Positions 8,589-15,827 of a DNA stretch of 16,022 nucleotides are shown piece after piece. Positions within the stretch are counted from its first letter, which is position 1, and the number at the start of each line of letters is the position of its first letter. Source of the stretch: Bdellovibrionota bacterium (lineage in GTDB: Bacteria; Bdellovibrionota; Bacteriovoracia; Bacteriovoracales; Bacteriovoracaceae); contig JAURQB010000118.1 in NCBI GenBank assembly GCA_030836365.1, positions 1-16,022 on the forward strand, read 5' to 3'. Both the position numbers and the translations under genes were made by a program. The notes beneath the pieces were generated by a model. That model was not told where the DNA came from. It saw nothing but the letters and a program-made list of their open reading frames with translations, and made no database searches.

Positions 8589-8628
8589 CTATCAAGTGGT
8601 GTAATCGGTAAAATGATAATGAACGAGA

Positions 8629-8991
8629 GTGAAAAAATTATGTGTAACGGTCCTTGGGGATGGGGGAAAACTTGGAGAGACTTGTTTTTTATTTCCTGGA
8701 GTAGTTTTGGGTAATTGTGTAAATATTGGTCCTAATAATATTCTCAATGCAAATATAACAATTGCTCATTATTCTCAAATCGTAGCTCACAGTTTTCTTG
8801 CATCCGTAGTGGTCATGTCAGGTTTTTCTAAAATAGTATCGAGTTGTTTTATCGGTGCTGGTGTTACGATTATAAATAATATCAATATTTGTGATAATAC
8901 TACAATCGGCGCGGGTAGCCTTATTTTTAAAAATATTGATGATCCAGGAGTTTATTATAATAAATCAAAATCCTATTTATATAAAAATTAA
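8629..8991 (+). CDS. NeuD/PglD-like hexapeptide-repeat acyltransferase, apparently lacking most of the N-terminal domain
   Basis: The 120-residue protein is almost entirely left-handed beta-helix repeats (about residues 22-110; for example VVLGNCVNIGPNN, then IGAGVTIINNINICDNTTIGAG in register). The run TIAHYSQIVAHSFLASVVVMSG resembles the part of sugar O- or N-acyltransferases of the NeuD/PglD type that holds the catalytic His (H47). Those enzymes are about 200 residues and begin with a Rossmann-like sugar-nucleotide domain. Here only a short start, KKLCVTVLGDGG, recalls it before the helix begins, which suggests an internal deletion. GTG is the only usable start because an in-frame stop lies 9 bp upstream. 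No strong ribosome site is visible. It may be a minimal acetyltransferase or a decaying gene. Confidence 0.6.
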   Translation: MKKLCVTVLGDGGKLGETCFLFPGVVLGNCVNIGPNNILNANITIAHYSQIVAHSFLASVVVMSGFSKIVSSCFIGAGVTIINNINICDNTTIGAGSLIFKNIDDPGVYYNKSKSYLYKN

Positions 8992-9014
8992 TATTATTAA
9001 CAGGGCGAGGCTTT

Positions 9015-9437
9015 ATGAATTATATAAGCAATTTATTTAACCAAAATATTACACCATATAAATTTTCTCTTTTAAGAATAGTTTTTGGGTTTAGTGTTTT
9101 AGCTGAATATTTAATGCTAATTTATCAAAGGGAGGTGATCAGTGAATGGACCAATCTACCTTTGCTTATTTTAGGGACAATATTTTCATTATTGGTGATA
9201 GTGGGTTTTAAGACTAAATTTGTTTTATTTTTGAGCTGGGTTCTCGTCATCGTCAATTTTTCATTTTTTGAAGAATGGGAGTACCATTTAGATTATGGTT
9301 TTTTAATAATAAATTTCTTATTAATTTTTTTCAGAACTGGGGAAGTTTTTAGTATTGATAGTAAATTAAATAGTTCTATTAGTCGTCAATACAACAAGTA
9401 TTTTTATTCTTTTTTTAATATTATTTGTGGGACTTAG
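9015..9437 (+). CDS. HTTM-domain membrane protein, N-terminal piece of a frameshifted gene
   Basis: The 140-residue piece starts at an ATG with GAGG 4 bases upstream (9007-9010). It begins with SLLRIVFGFSVLAEYLM (19-35), typical of the first helix of HTTM (vitamin-K-dependent carboxylase-related) proteins, and contains about three or four hydrophobic segments. The reading frame ends just where the next conserved helix should begin. The following frame supplies that helix, from about 9394 on, and the rest of the family. Dropping one T from the T7 run at 9410-9416 joins the two frames into a protein of about 410 residues, a normal size. The natural role of bacterial HTTM proteins is poorly known; the animal relative carboxylates glutamate in the membrane. 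Confidence 0.7.
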   Translation: MNYISNLFNQNITPYKFSLLRIVFGFSVLAEYLMLIYQREVISEWTNLPLLILGTIFSLLVIVGFKTKFVLFLSWVLVIVNFSFFEEWEYHLDYGFLIINFLLIFFRTGEVFSIDSKLNSSISRQYNKYFYSFFNIICGT

Positions 9438-10248
9438 TTTTGTTTATCTTGACTCAGTTCTTTATAAGATTTCAAGTCCAATATGGCGAGGTGGGTTGGG
9501 GATGTGGTTTCCTGCAATGATGCCATATTTTGGAAACGGAAATATGGACTTCCTTCTAGATTATTATTATGTTCTAGTACCCTTAGGCTATTTAACCTTA
9601 TTTTTTGAATCATTCTTTTTTACTTTTTTGTTCCATAGAAAGTTCTGGGCGATTCCTTTTATTGTTGGATGCGGCTTGCATGTTGGAATCGCACTTACAT
9701 TTACAATTGTAAATTTTGGATTAATGTTTTCTGCGGTGTTTTTATTATTTATTCCTGATCGGTATATAGATGCTCTATTCAGGGGAAAATTTAATTATGA
9801 GAATTCACAAGATTTTGTAATCTTACCAAAGACATATATTCCAATTATTATGCTCTTTATCTGTCTTCAGGTTCTACCAACACTGTCTTATACCCCGTAT
9901 GCCAGACGATTAATTAATAATAAAATCAAAGACTCATTAATATTTAGATATGGCCGTTTATTTAGCTATCATTTATTTGGCATAACTAATCATCCTGTTT
10001 TCATGGATTTTCATTATAATAACTCAAATTACGTCTGGCGATTGGTTGATAAAGAGGACTCATCTATAAACGTGCTTGTCGATAAAAACGGTTCTCCATT
10101 ATTTGAAATGAATGGACGGTTATGGGTCAGGTTTTTAAAGATATCTCTTCGTGGGTATAACGAAGACTTAATTAATAAGGAATTAATTCCAATTATTTTG
10201 AAATCGGTTCCTTTATATGGGGATTCATCAAGGACCTATGAATTTTAG
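9427..10248 (+). CDS. HTTM-domain membrane protein, C-terminal piece of the frameshifted gene
   Basis: The 273-residue piece carries the most recognisable HTTM signature, FVYLDSVLYKISSPIWRGG (5-23), followed by several transmembrane segments (about 45-70, 75-110 and 130-150) and a soluble C-terminal tail rich in beta-type sequence. The GTG at 9427 has no ribosome site, and the frame stays open and hydrophobic back to 9370 (SIFILFLILFVGLSF). It is therefore better read as a continuation of the gene at 9015, across a frameshift, than as a separate gene. Whether it is made at all depends on slippage or on a sequencing error. The DCC-family gene lies convergently 136 bp downstream; HTTM and DCC domains are often adjacent or fused. 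Confidence 0.7.
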   Translation: MGLSFVYLDSVLYKISSPIWRGGLGMWFPAMMPYFGNGNMDFLLDYYYVLVPLGYLTLFFESFFFTFLFHRKFWAIPFIVGCGLHVGIALTFTIVNFGLMFSAVFLLFIPDRYIDALFRGKFNYENSQDFVILPKTYIPIIMLFICLQVLPTLSYTPYARRLINNKIKDSLIFRYGRLFSYHLFGITNHPVFMDFHYNNSNYVWRLVDKEDSSINVLVDKNGSPLFEMNGRLWVRFLKISLRGYNEDLINKELIPIILKSVPLYGDSSRTYEF

Positions 10249-10384
10249 GTAAAGAAATACCAGGTTCCTGAGAAAATTTGGAAAAAGGGTGTTAGGGAAA
10301 AAATTAACAATATACCTTGGACAACATACGGTATGATTTCCGGTTCAAAATTTAGTAAGCTCTGATATAATATCCATCTAACAG

Positions 10385-10804
10385 TTATAAAAAGAATTCC
10401 TTTTCCTCTGCTGTAGGTATTCGACAACTTTTTCGAGGCTTAATAATTCTGTGGCGATTCTTTGCGATGATATCATAAAAAAAATCTGTAATAGGTATGG
10501 GGAGTAAGTTTAAAATATATATAATCTTAGGGAAAAAGGAAACTGTTTCAAGAATTCTGAAAACTGCTCGGCTCTTAGTCACGGGGTTTCCATCATTAAT
10601 AAAAACAATCGTATTCAAATCATGGGGGTTTATATTGTTTCTTATCAAAAAGGGGTGGATTCTTTCATCCTGAAGTGAAATATAGTAGATCAACTTCTTT
10701 TTATCTACTGAGATTAAAAAGTCCACATAATGATTGCACACTTCACAAATACCATCAAAGCAAACTATATTTTTTCCGGTAATATTTATTTCATTTTTTT
10801 CCAT
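10385..10804 (-). CDS. DCC-family (DUF393) thiol-disulfide oxidoreductase
   Basis: The 139-residue protein is the usual size for the family. The defining motif is FDGICEVCN (16-24), a thioredoxin-like CxxC preceded by Asp-Gly, near the N-terminus. The region ISLQDERIHPFL (42-53) and the downstream part with KSRAVFRILETV (77-88) follow the family pattern. The family is predicted to reduce or exchange disulfides, but its substrates are mostly unknown. It is convergent with the HTTM gene, and the pair probably works together if the HTTM gene is functional. The ATG overlaps a perfect AT-only palindrome, and the ribosome site is weak (GAGATAA). Cytoplasmic location is inferred from the absence of a signal peptide. 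Confidence 0.85.
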   Translation of the reverse strand: MEKNEINITGKNIVCFDGICEVCNHYVDFLISVDKKKLIYYISLQDERIHPFLIRNNINPHDLNTIVFINDGNPVTKSRAVFRILETVSFFPKIIYILNLLPIPITDFFYDIIAKNRHRIIKPRKSCRIPTAEEKEFFL

Positions 10805-10816
10805 AATTATAATTAT
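10803..10816. repeat. 14-bp perfect AT palindrome over the DCC start codon
   Basis: ATAATTATAATTAT reads the same on both strands and covers part of the DCC-family start codon. It may be chance in such AT-rich DNA, or a small operator. The rest of the gap up to 11001 shows no gene and no convincing promoter. Confidence 0.3.
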
Positions 10817-11001
10817 CTCAGGTTTTTAACTTTAGGTTTATCGGTCGAAACCTCAATCTTGATAAGGTATTAAATTAAAAACCAATATTTATTTAAACAT
10901 CCTCTCTTTTTTTTAAGTTATGCGGAATTAATTCGATAAGGACTCTGCTCAATAATTAAATTGGATTAAGTGTTTCTTGCTAAGTCTTTTTGATCTGAAC
11001 C

Positions 11002-11726
11002 ATGGGGGCTATGAACAATTTATCCATCTTTTTTTATAAGGGAATATTTTTTATATTCGATAACTATTCGAATGGTATTTTGGGAAAAAATCTATTTGCA
11101 GCTGTTGATCTACACAACAACACAGGGAGAAATCCACATTACTGTGCCGTTACTTGTCTCGAGGAAAATACATTGCGCCTTGCTTCCATGTTTGATGGTA
11201 ATATTTTATATTTTACGGACCCAAAAGAAGTTTTTTCAAATTTCTTTTCAACTCTTTGCCCCTCCTTAACGATAGAAGCGGGACAGAGTGGTGATATCGA
11301 AGGAATAAATAAGATAAATTTATTAATAAAGAATTTAATAAATCTTAATTCTTTTGGTGACCTAGGAAAACTAGAAAGTTTGTTTAATCGAAAAAAAATT
11401 TTTGAATCATTTGGTAAAATAAAAATACCTAATAGCTCCAGTGTGAGATTTGATAATAAAGCTGCTGACTTTAATTTCGAATCAAATGTGGAGGACTTAA
11501 ATTTTAACTTGGTCCAAGAAGGTCATATTTTTGGATACAGTAATTCCATTGAAAAGGCCTTCTTGTCTACGACTCGAATAACAATCCTATAGGCGGTAGC
11601 TATTTTAAGTATAATGATAATAAAATAGTCACAATTGAGTCATTTTATCCTGCGATGATTACAACAAACTCTAAAATCGTTCATCAGGATTGCTTATGTT
11701 ATTTATTAAGAGAAATTTATTTATAA
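11002..11726 (+). pseudogene. Degenerate second copy of the aspartoacylase-like gene
   Basis: From 11086 the sequence matches codons 124 to the end of the gene at 7515-8525 with no net gap except one missing base near 11563-11568. That base loss shifts the frame and ends the protein at 11590-11592. Restoring it recovers the expected C-terminus (YDSNNPIGGSYFKY through LCYLLREI) to a TAA at 11724-11726. At the 5' end, MNNLS...FIFDN and YSNG weakly recall the start and the WSNG segment of the intact gene, so about 90 internal codons appear to be deleted. The zinc motif HGNE is lost, so the product would be inactive even without the frameshift. The second zinc motif (DLHNNTG) and the catalytic-Glu region (IEAGQSG) remain, consistent with erosion after duplication. 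Confidence 0.88.
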
Positions 11727-11765
11727 AATGAATTATCACATTCCTTTCTGGTAAATAATAACTCC

Positions 11766-11793
11766 TAGTTTTTGATTTTTTTTTTACTATAAT
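11766..11793 (+). promoter_or_regulatory. Candidate promoter with a T10 tract ahead of the biosynthetic operon
   Basis: A consensus TATAAT (11788-11793) lies 25 bp before the ATP-grasp start. Directly upstream is an unbroken run of ten T (11776-11785), preceded by TTGATT (11772-11777). TTGATT to TATAAT is 10 bases, too short for a standard spacer, and other -35 candidates (around 11766) are poor. A change in tract length would alter the spacing and possibly the strength. Confidence 0.45.
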
Positions 11794-11818
11794 ATTAAAG
11801 TAAATACTGGAGAGAAGT

Positions 11819-13009
11819 ATGGAGAAGGCGATGTTATTTTTTGGTGCAGGATTTTATCAGATACCGGCAATAAAACTCATAAAAAAGAATTATCCCTATA
11901 AGCTGATTGTATTAACTGGTGTCGATAATGACCCCGGGATAAAGTTGGCGGATCTTGGCGTTTTAGTTGATATTTTAGATCCCTCAGCCGTTGAGGAAAA
12001 AGTGAAATCTCTAAATGTAGAGCCAATTGCTGCGATTACAGTATGTACAGACTGGCCTTTAGTCTCTATTGGAAGAATTAACGACTTGTACGGGCTTAGA
12101 GGGATTAGTGAAGAAACTGCTCTAAAAAGTTCCAATAAATTATTAATGAAAAATGCTTTTCAAAAATTTGATGTTGCTGCCTCTAAGTTTAATGTAGTGA
12201 AAAATTACGAGTCATTAATTGATAGGCTAAATGAGTTTAACTTTCCATTTTTTCTTAAAACTCCAAAAGGAGGCGGATCTAAGGGTGTTATAAAAATTAA
12301 TAATGCAGACGAATTAGACAAAATGAAAAGCGTCTTTGATTTAAATAAAAATACAGAGGCATTGGTTGAAGAGGCTTTAGTTGGAGTAGAATTCGGGGCT
12401 CAAGCCGTAGTTGTGGATGGAAGTCTCAAGTATTGTTTTTTGCATAATGATACTGTTACAGATCCTCCTATTCAGGTTCCTATTGGTCACTCGTTGCCCT
12501 TGGAGTTTATGTCAGATTCCCTGGCATCAGATGTCGATAGTTCATTAGAAAGAGCTATTAAGTCTCTTGGTATAGAGAATGCCGTTTGTAATTGTGATTT
12601 AATATATGACCCAGACTTGAACCAGATCAAAGTTATAGAAATTGCGCCTAGGGTTGGTGCTACAGGTCTAACAGAAATTATTGATATGAGCTATGGTATT
12701 AACCTTTATGAGCTAGCAATTAAAATTGTAATGAATGAGAAACTTGAAGAAGTAGATGTCGATAGTGAGGTGACGCCATCCGCAATACTCACGATCCGTT
12801 CGGACAGAGATGGAGTTTTTAGAAATATCTCTTTTCCTGATGAGGAAGGAGTCACTTTTTCAGTTAAGCCTGAAGTTGGAGAAAGGGTGAAGGTATTTAA
12901 AACGGGGCAGGATATTTTAGGGTTCGTTTGCTGTACTGGAGACTCATTTAAAGATGCTGAAAAAAAGCTAATTGAATATCATAAAAAGGTTCAATTAGAT
13001 CTTGAGTAA
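11819..13009 (+). CDS. ATP-grasp domain carboxylate ligase
   Basis: The 396-residue protein has the ATP-grasp layout: an N-terminal pre-ATP fold (1-100, starting AMLFFGAGFYQ), K147 and the glycine loop GGGSKG (151-156), VEEALVGVEFGAQ (183-195) for ATP contacts, and IEIAPRVGATG (273-283) with the metal-binding acid in a NCDLIYD...IEIAPR context. A C-terminal domain (about 315-390) resembles that of PurT- or amino-acid-ligase-type ATP-grasp enzymes. The enzyme class activates a carboxylate as acyl phosphate and joins it to an amine or similar nucleophile; the substrates here are unknown. GGAGAG (11809-11814) sits 4 bases before the ATG. It heads the biosynthetic operon, so ligation of an amino acid to a glycan or metabolite precursor is a reasonable guess. 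Confidence 0.85.
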   Translation: MEKAMLFFGAGFYQIPAIKLIKKNYPYKLIVLTGVDNDPGIKLADLGVLVDILDPSAVEEKVKSLNVEPIAAITVCTDWPLVSIGRINDLYGLRGISEETALKSSNKLLMKNAFQKFDVAASKFNVVKNYESLIDRLNEFNFPFFLKTPKGGGSKGVIKINNADELDKMKSVFDLNKNTEALVEEALVGVEFGAQAVVVDGSLKYCFLHNDTVTDPPIQVPIGHSLPLEFMSDSLASDVDSSLERAIKSLGIENAVCNCDLIYDPDLNQIKVIEIAPRVGATGLTEIIDMSYGINLYELAIKIVMNEKLEEVDVDSEVTPSAILTIRSDRDGVFRNISFPDEEGVTFSVKPEVGERVKVFKTGQDILGFVCCTGDSFKDAEKKLIEYHKKVQLDLE

Positions 13010-13042
13010 ACCTTTGTTAAATAATTTCTATTTATTGTTTTA

Positions 13043-13078
13043 AGTGATTTTCACTCTTCTTTATTGATTAAGTAATCA
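13043..13078. repeat. Two small inverted repeats between the ATP-grasp and HAD genes
   Basis: AGTGA-ttt-TCACT (13043-13055) and TGATTA-ag-TAATCA (13065-13078) lie in the 92-bp gap. Both stems are short. The second has a 2-base spacer, so it is more plausible as a dimeric DNA-binding site than as an RNA hairpin. The gap is the longest in the operon and might hold an internal promoter or regulatory site. Confidence 0.3.
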
Positions 13079-13101
13079 TTTAATCCTCCGAAAAGTTATG
13101 C

Positions 13102-13722
13102 ATGAGTGGTGATAAAAAAATGTTTTTAAATAAAACAAAAGTGCTTGTTTGTGACTTTGATGAGACTTTTATCAATAAAGACTTAGAATTGGAATTTGTG
13201 AAGTACTACCGGAAAAATCATGCCAATGTAATTGATTATATTTTGGCCGGTTTTAGCTTGCCTATTAATATTATTCTCAAAAAGTTACATCTCCGTAACC
13301 TTTTAAAAGCTTGGACTTTTAAAAAAAATGAAAAAGAATTGTTTCAATTGTTTCATGATTTTTTTAAAAAGTCTGATATACAAGTGAATCAGAAGATTGC
13401 TGACTATGTCGTAGATTTTGAAGGAGAGAAAGTTCTTTTAACTGGTTGCTATGAACCGCTTGCAATGGCGTATTTAAAGTACAGCAATTATGAAAGCATT
13501 TTTGATAAAGTGATTGGTGCGAAGACAACTTGCAATGGTTTTGTATTAAAAAGGCACCCATTCGGCAGGTCTAAATTAAATTTTATTAATAGGCCATCAG
13601 TAGGGATTGGTAATTCAATATACGATAGATACTTCTTGGAAAAATGTGAGATACCCTTGATTTTTAACCCTGACGAAAATTTAATTGCTCATGCTAAAAA
13701 GCTTGGATGGAGGGAATTATAA
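13102..13722 (+). CDS. HAD-superfamily IB-type phosphatase
   Basis: The 206-residue protein contains the HAD motifs in order: DFDET (18-22, nucleophile D18 and acid D20), T114 in LLTGCYEPLA, K158 in GRSKLN, and GIGNSIYD (168-175). The helical cap lies between motifs I and II (about 25-105), as in phosphoserine-phosphatase-like HAD-IB enzymes. Motif IV reads GNSxxD where many members have GDSxxD, so one metal-binding Asp is replaced by Asn; such variants exist but may change activity. It would remove a phosphate from a small precursor, unidentified here. The start is uncertain: no good ribosome site precedes 13102, and an ATG at 13120 is an alternative. The next gene begins immediately after its stop. 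Confidence 0.82.
   Translation: MSGDKKMFLNKTKVLVCDFDETFINKDLELEFVKYYRKNHANVIDYILAGFSLPINIILKKLHLRNLLKAWTFKKNEKELFQLFHDFFKKSDIQVNQKIADYVVDFEGEKVLLTGCYEPLAMAYLKYSNYESIFDKVIGAKTTCNGFVLKRHPFGRSKLNFINRPSVGIGNSIYDRYFLEKCEIPLIFNPDENLIAHAKKLGWREL
13709..13714 (+). promoter_or_regulatory. Ribosome-binding site of the aminotransferase gene
   Basis: GGAGGG inside the last codons of the HAD gene lies 8 bases before the ATG at 13723 and fixes that start directly after the HAD stop. Confidence 0.75.
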
Positions 13723-14625
13723 ATGTTTGGCCCAAACAAGCTTTTTAATGACATTGTTAATACAACTTATTGTCATAGAGACCCAGAGTTTTTTGATAGT
13801 TATAGGTTTCTAGTAGAAGCATTCAACAAAAAATTTAATGTGCGTGATTATGATATTTTATTTATTCCAGGAAGTGGAACTATTGGAATAGAAGCACTAA
13901 TGTTTAGTCTGAAAAAACAAATTACATCAGTAGGGACTAGAGGTGTTTTTCAACAAAGATGGGATAAGAAATCAGACTACTATAATAAAAATAAAAAAGA
14001 ATCATCTAGTTATAAAATATATTGCCAATTAGAGACAAGTTTATCTGAAGTGAATAGTTTGAACGGTGAAATGGTCGACTCTATTAGCGCCTTTCCTTAC
14101 TATGATTTACCAGCTGGTTGTAAGTTTTTTGTAACGTGTTCAAATAAAATTCTTGGATCCTATGTTGGACTTTCTATTGTTGGTGTTCGTAAAGATTGCT
14201 GGCATGATTTAATAGACTCTTCGGTTCATTCATACCTGAATTTGTCCAGATACCGAGAAATGGGAGAAATGAATCAAACACCAACAACTGCACCAACCCA
14301 TTTGTATACGCATCTTGGGCAGGTTGTTGAAAGTTTAGATATAAAAAAACTAAGATCCAGTATTGACGAGGTTTCAGAAATGCTGGTTAGTGCTTTCGGG
14401 CCAGAAAATATAATCGGAGAATTAAGGTGTCCCGTAATAACTGTAAACAGAAATATTATCCCGGATGAATTAGCTCGAAAGTTTGATCTGTATGGTTTTC
14501 ATACGGGGAAAAGCACATATCAATTTTTTACTTACAGCCATGACATTAAGGACTATCAGGATTTTATCTCTGAATATCGCAAGTTTTCTAATAGAGGTTT
14601 ATATGATTACAAGAAATCAGCTTAA
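13723..14625 (+). CDS. Compact class-V PLP aminotransferase, 2-aminoethylphosphonate-transaminase-like
   Basis: The 300-residue fold-type-I PLP enzyme resembles the AEP/alanine-glyoxylate transaminase group. FGPNKLF (2-8) takes the place of the usual PGP start, HRDPEF (18-23) and PGSGTIGIEA (49-58) follow, and ETSLSEVN (104-111) and VDSISAF (118-124) supply the PLP-ring Asp (D119). K142 in CSNKILG is the predicted Schiff-base lysine, and TPTTAPTHLY (186-195) is the usual downstream substrate motif. The family is normally about 360 residues. The missing length falls mainly in the large domain, between the GTRG segment (71-74) and ETS, and between ETS and VDS. It would use an amine donor or acceptor in the cytoplasm. 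No PEP mutase or phosphonopyruvate decarboxylase is visible, so phosphonate chemistry is unproven. Confidence 0.82.
   Translation: MFGPNKLFNDIVNTTYCHRDPEFFDSYRFLVEAFNKKFNVRDYDILFIPGSGTIGIEALMFSLKKQITSVGTRGVFQQRWDKKSDYYNKNKKESSSYKIYCQLETSLSEVNSLNGEMVDSISAFPYYDLPAGCKFFVTCSNKILGSYVGLSIVGVRKDCWHDLIDSSVHSYLNLSRYREMGEMNQTPTTAPTHLYTHLGQVVESLDIKKLRSSIDEVSEMLVSAFGPENIIGELRCPVITVNRNIIPDELARKFDLYGFHTGKSTYQFFTYSHDIKDYQDFISEYRKFSNRGLYDYKKSA
14593..14597 (+). promoter_or_regulatory. Ribosome-binding site that sets the CapK-like start at 14603
   Basis: AGAGG lies 5 bases before the ATG at 14603, inside the end of the aminotransferase gene. The frame is open back to an ATG at 14483, but those 40 extra residues lack family similarity and a ribosome site. 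Confidence 0.7.
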
Positions 14626-15826
14626 AAAATTAAAAAAGCTTGTTGAGCATGCGTATGAAAATAGCAGCTTTTATAGGGAGCACTATAGGGTTAATGATTT
14701 TCACCCAGACATGTTGAAAACTGTAGATGATTATAAAAAAATTCCAATAGTAAGGAGAGAGCAATTAAAAAAAATATCCACAGAAGAAATACTGACAACA
14801 ACTAAAAGAGATGAACTATTTAGTCAAACGACCTCTGGATCAAGTGGTATAAATATTCGCATATTTTACTCAAAATTTGAAAAATGGGTTAATCTTTGGA
14901 CTTGCTTAAAGGCATATTTTATTAACCGCCAAGGTCTATTTGATGTCACTGTCGCTCTTCGAGATCCTGTAGATATCAAAAAACCTAATATACTGCAGCG
15001 GCTGGGTATGCTTCGGTATGATTACTATAATGTTTTTGATCCGATAGAGGAAAATTATGAAAAAATCACCAAAAAATATAGTCATATAAAAATTCTTAAA
15101 GGGATGCCCTCAGACTTAGCATCTCTGGCTCTTTGCGCAGAAAGAAAGGGAAGTTTTCCAACCGTGGGAGTTATTTTTTCTGACAGTGAAGTTTTGGATG
15201 ATGCAAATAAGGCTTTTATTGAAAAAGTATTTAATACGAGAGTGATCAATTATTATGCCTCTGTAGAGTGTGGGATGATTGCTTATCAAAATGTAAATAA
15301 AACTAATAATCACTTTGATATAAATAAAGATTATATGGTTGTGTTTCCAAAAGAGGGGCGAGCTATTGATAAAGCTATTATAACTAACTTATATAATCTT
15401 ACTTATCCAATTATCAACTATGAAATTGGCGACGTTTTAGAGTTTGATAATATTGGGCAAACGGATATATATATTAAAACTATATTTGGAAAATACCTTG
15501 ATTTTATTGTCCTGCCTGATGATTCCGTTGTCTCTCCCCATGTCGTTAAACAGATGTTAACACACATTAAAGGAGTTACCAGGTTTCAGGTTCAGCAAGA
15601 GAAACTCGATGAAATTAAGGTCATTATTGAGAAGGGGGATAACTTCACTGACGAAACAGAAAAAGAAATAATTTCCGAGGTGAAGAGCTTTACGAATGGT
15701 TTGTGTGAAGTGCAAATTGAATTTACTAATAATTTTCAAAAAGTCGATTACAGGAAATTTAAAGTAATTGAGTCAAAAGTTGCTCAAAATTTTCTTGAAA
15801 GCTACACTCTTCCAAAGGTTGGTTAG
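14603..15826 (+). CDS. CapK/PaaK-like adenylate-forming enzyme
   Basis: With the start at 14603 the protein has 407 residues, a common size for the phenylacetate-CoA-ligase-like family found in polysaccharide clusters. Visible motifs are the phosphate loop TTSGSSG (76-82), YYASVECG (217-224) in the place of the YGxTE motif, and TNLYNLTYPIINYEIGD (261-277), where Asn stands for the Arg of the usual RYxxGD. A small C-terminal domain with DYRKFKVIES (382-391) follows. Members activate a carboxylic acid as an acyl-adenylate; many in glycan clusters have unknown acids. It overlaps the aminotransferase gene by 23 bp, implying coupled translation. It is not part of the left-hand phenylacetate genes: its composition and neighbours differ. 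Confidence 0.82.
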   Translation: MITRNQLKKLKKLVEHAYENSSFYREHYRVNDFHPDMLKTVDDYKKIPIVRREQLKKISTEEILTTTKRDELFSQTTSGSSGINIRIFYSKFEKWVNLWTCLKAYFINRQGLFDVTVALRDPVDIKKPNILQRLGMLRYDYYNVFDPIEENYEKITKKYSHIKILKGMPSDLASLALCAERKGSFPTVGVIFSDSEVLDDANKAFIEKVFNTRVINYYASVECGMIAYQNVNKTNNHFDINKDYMVVFPKEGRAIDKAIITNLYNLTYPIINYEIGDVLEFDNIGQTDIYIKTIFGKYLDFIVLPDDSVVSPHVVKQMLTHIKGVTRFQVQQEKLDEIKVIIEKGDNFTDETEKEIISEVKSFTNGLCEVQIEFTNNFQKVDYRKFKVIESKVAQNFLESYTLPKVG

Positions 15827-15827
15827 T

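Noticed and set aside
10363..10371. TGATATAAT, an extended -10-like sequence on the plus strand between the convergent HTTM and DCC genes
   Set aside because: No -35 is visible, and transcription would run antisense to the DCC gene with no plus-strand gene until the pseudogene. It is probably chance in AT-rich DNA. The 136-bp gap also shows no convincing terminator.
7884..11726. Composite transposon or IS-flanked element
   Set aside because: The direct repeats are coding sequence of an aspartoacylase. No transposase, terminal inverted repeat or target-site duplication could be seen.
11776..11785. The T10 run as a rho-independent terminator for the aspartoacylase remnant
   Set aside because: No G+C-containing stem precedes the T run, and TATAAT follows at once, so a promoter role fits better.
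14483..14602. Upstream extension of the CapK-like gene by 40 codons
   Set aside because: The extension overlaps the aminotransferase gene by a further 120 bp, lacks a ribosome site and has no family similarity. AGAGG at 14593-14597 points to 14603.
13102..14625. Phosphonate catabolism pair (phosphonoacetaldehyde hydrolase plus AEP transaminase)
   Set aside because: The HAD protein starts with DFDET and has a HAD-IB cap layout, not the phosphonoacetaldehyde hydrolase pattern. No phosphonate transporter or PEP mutase is present.
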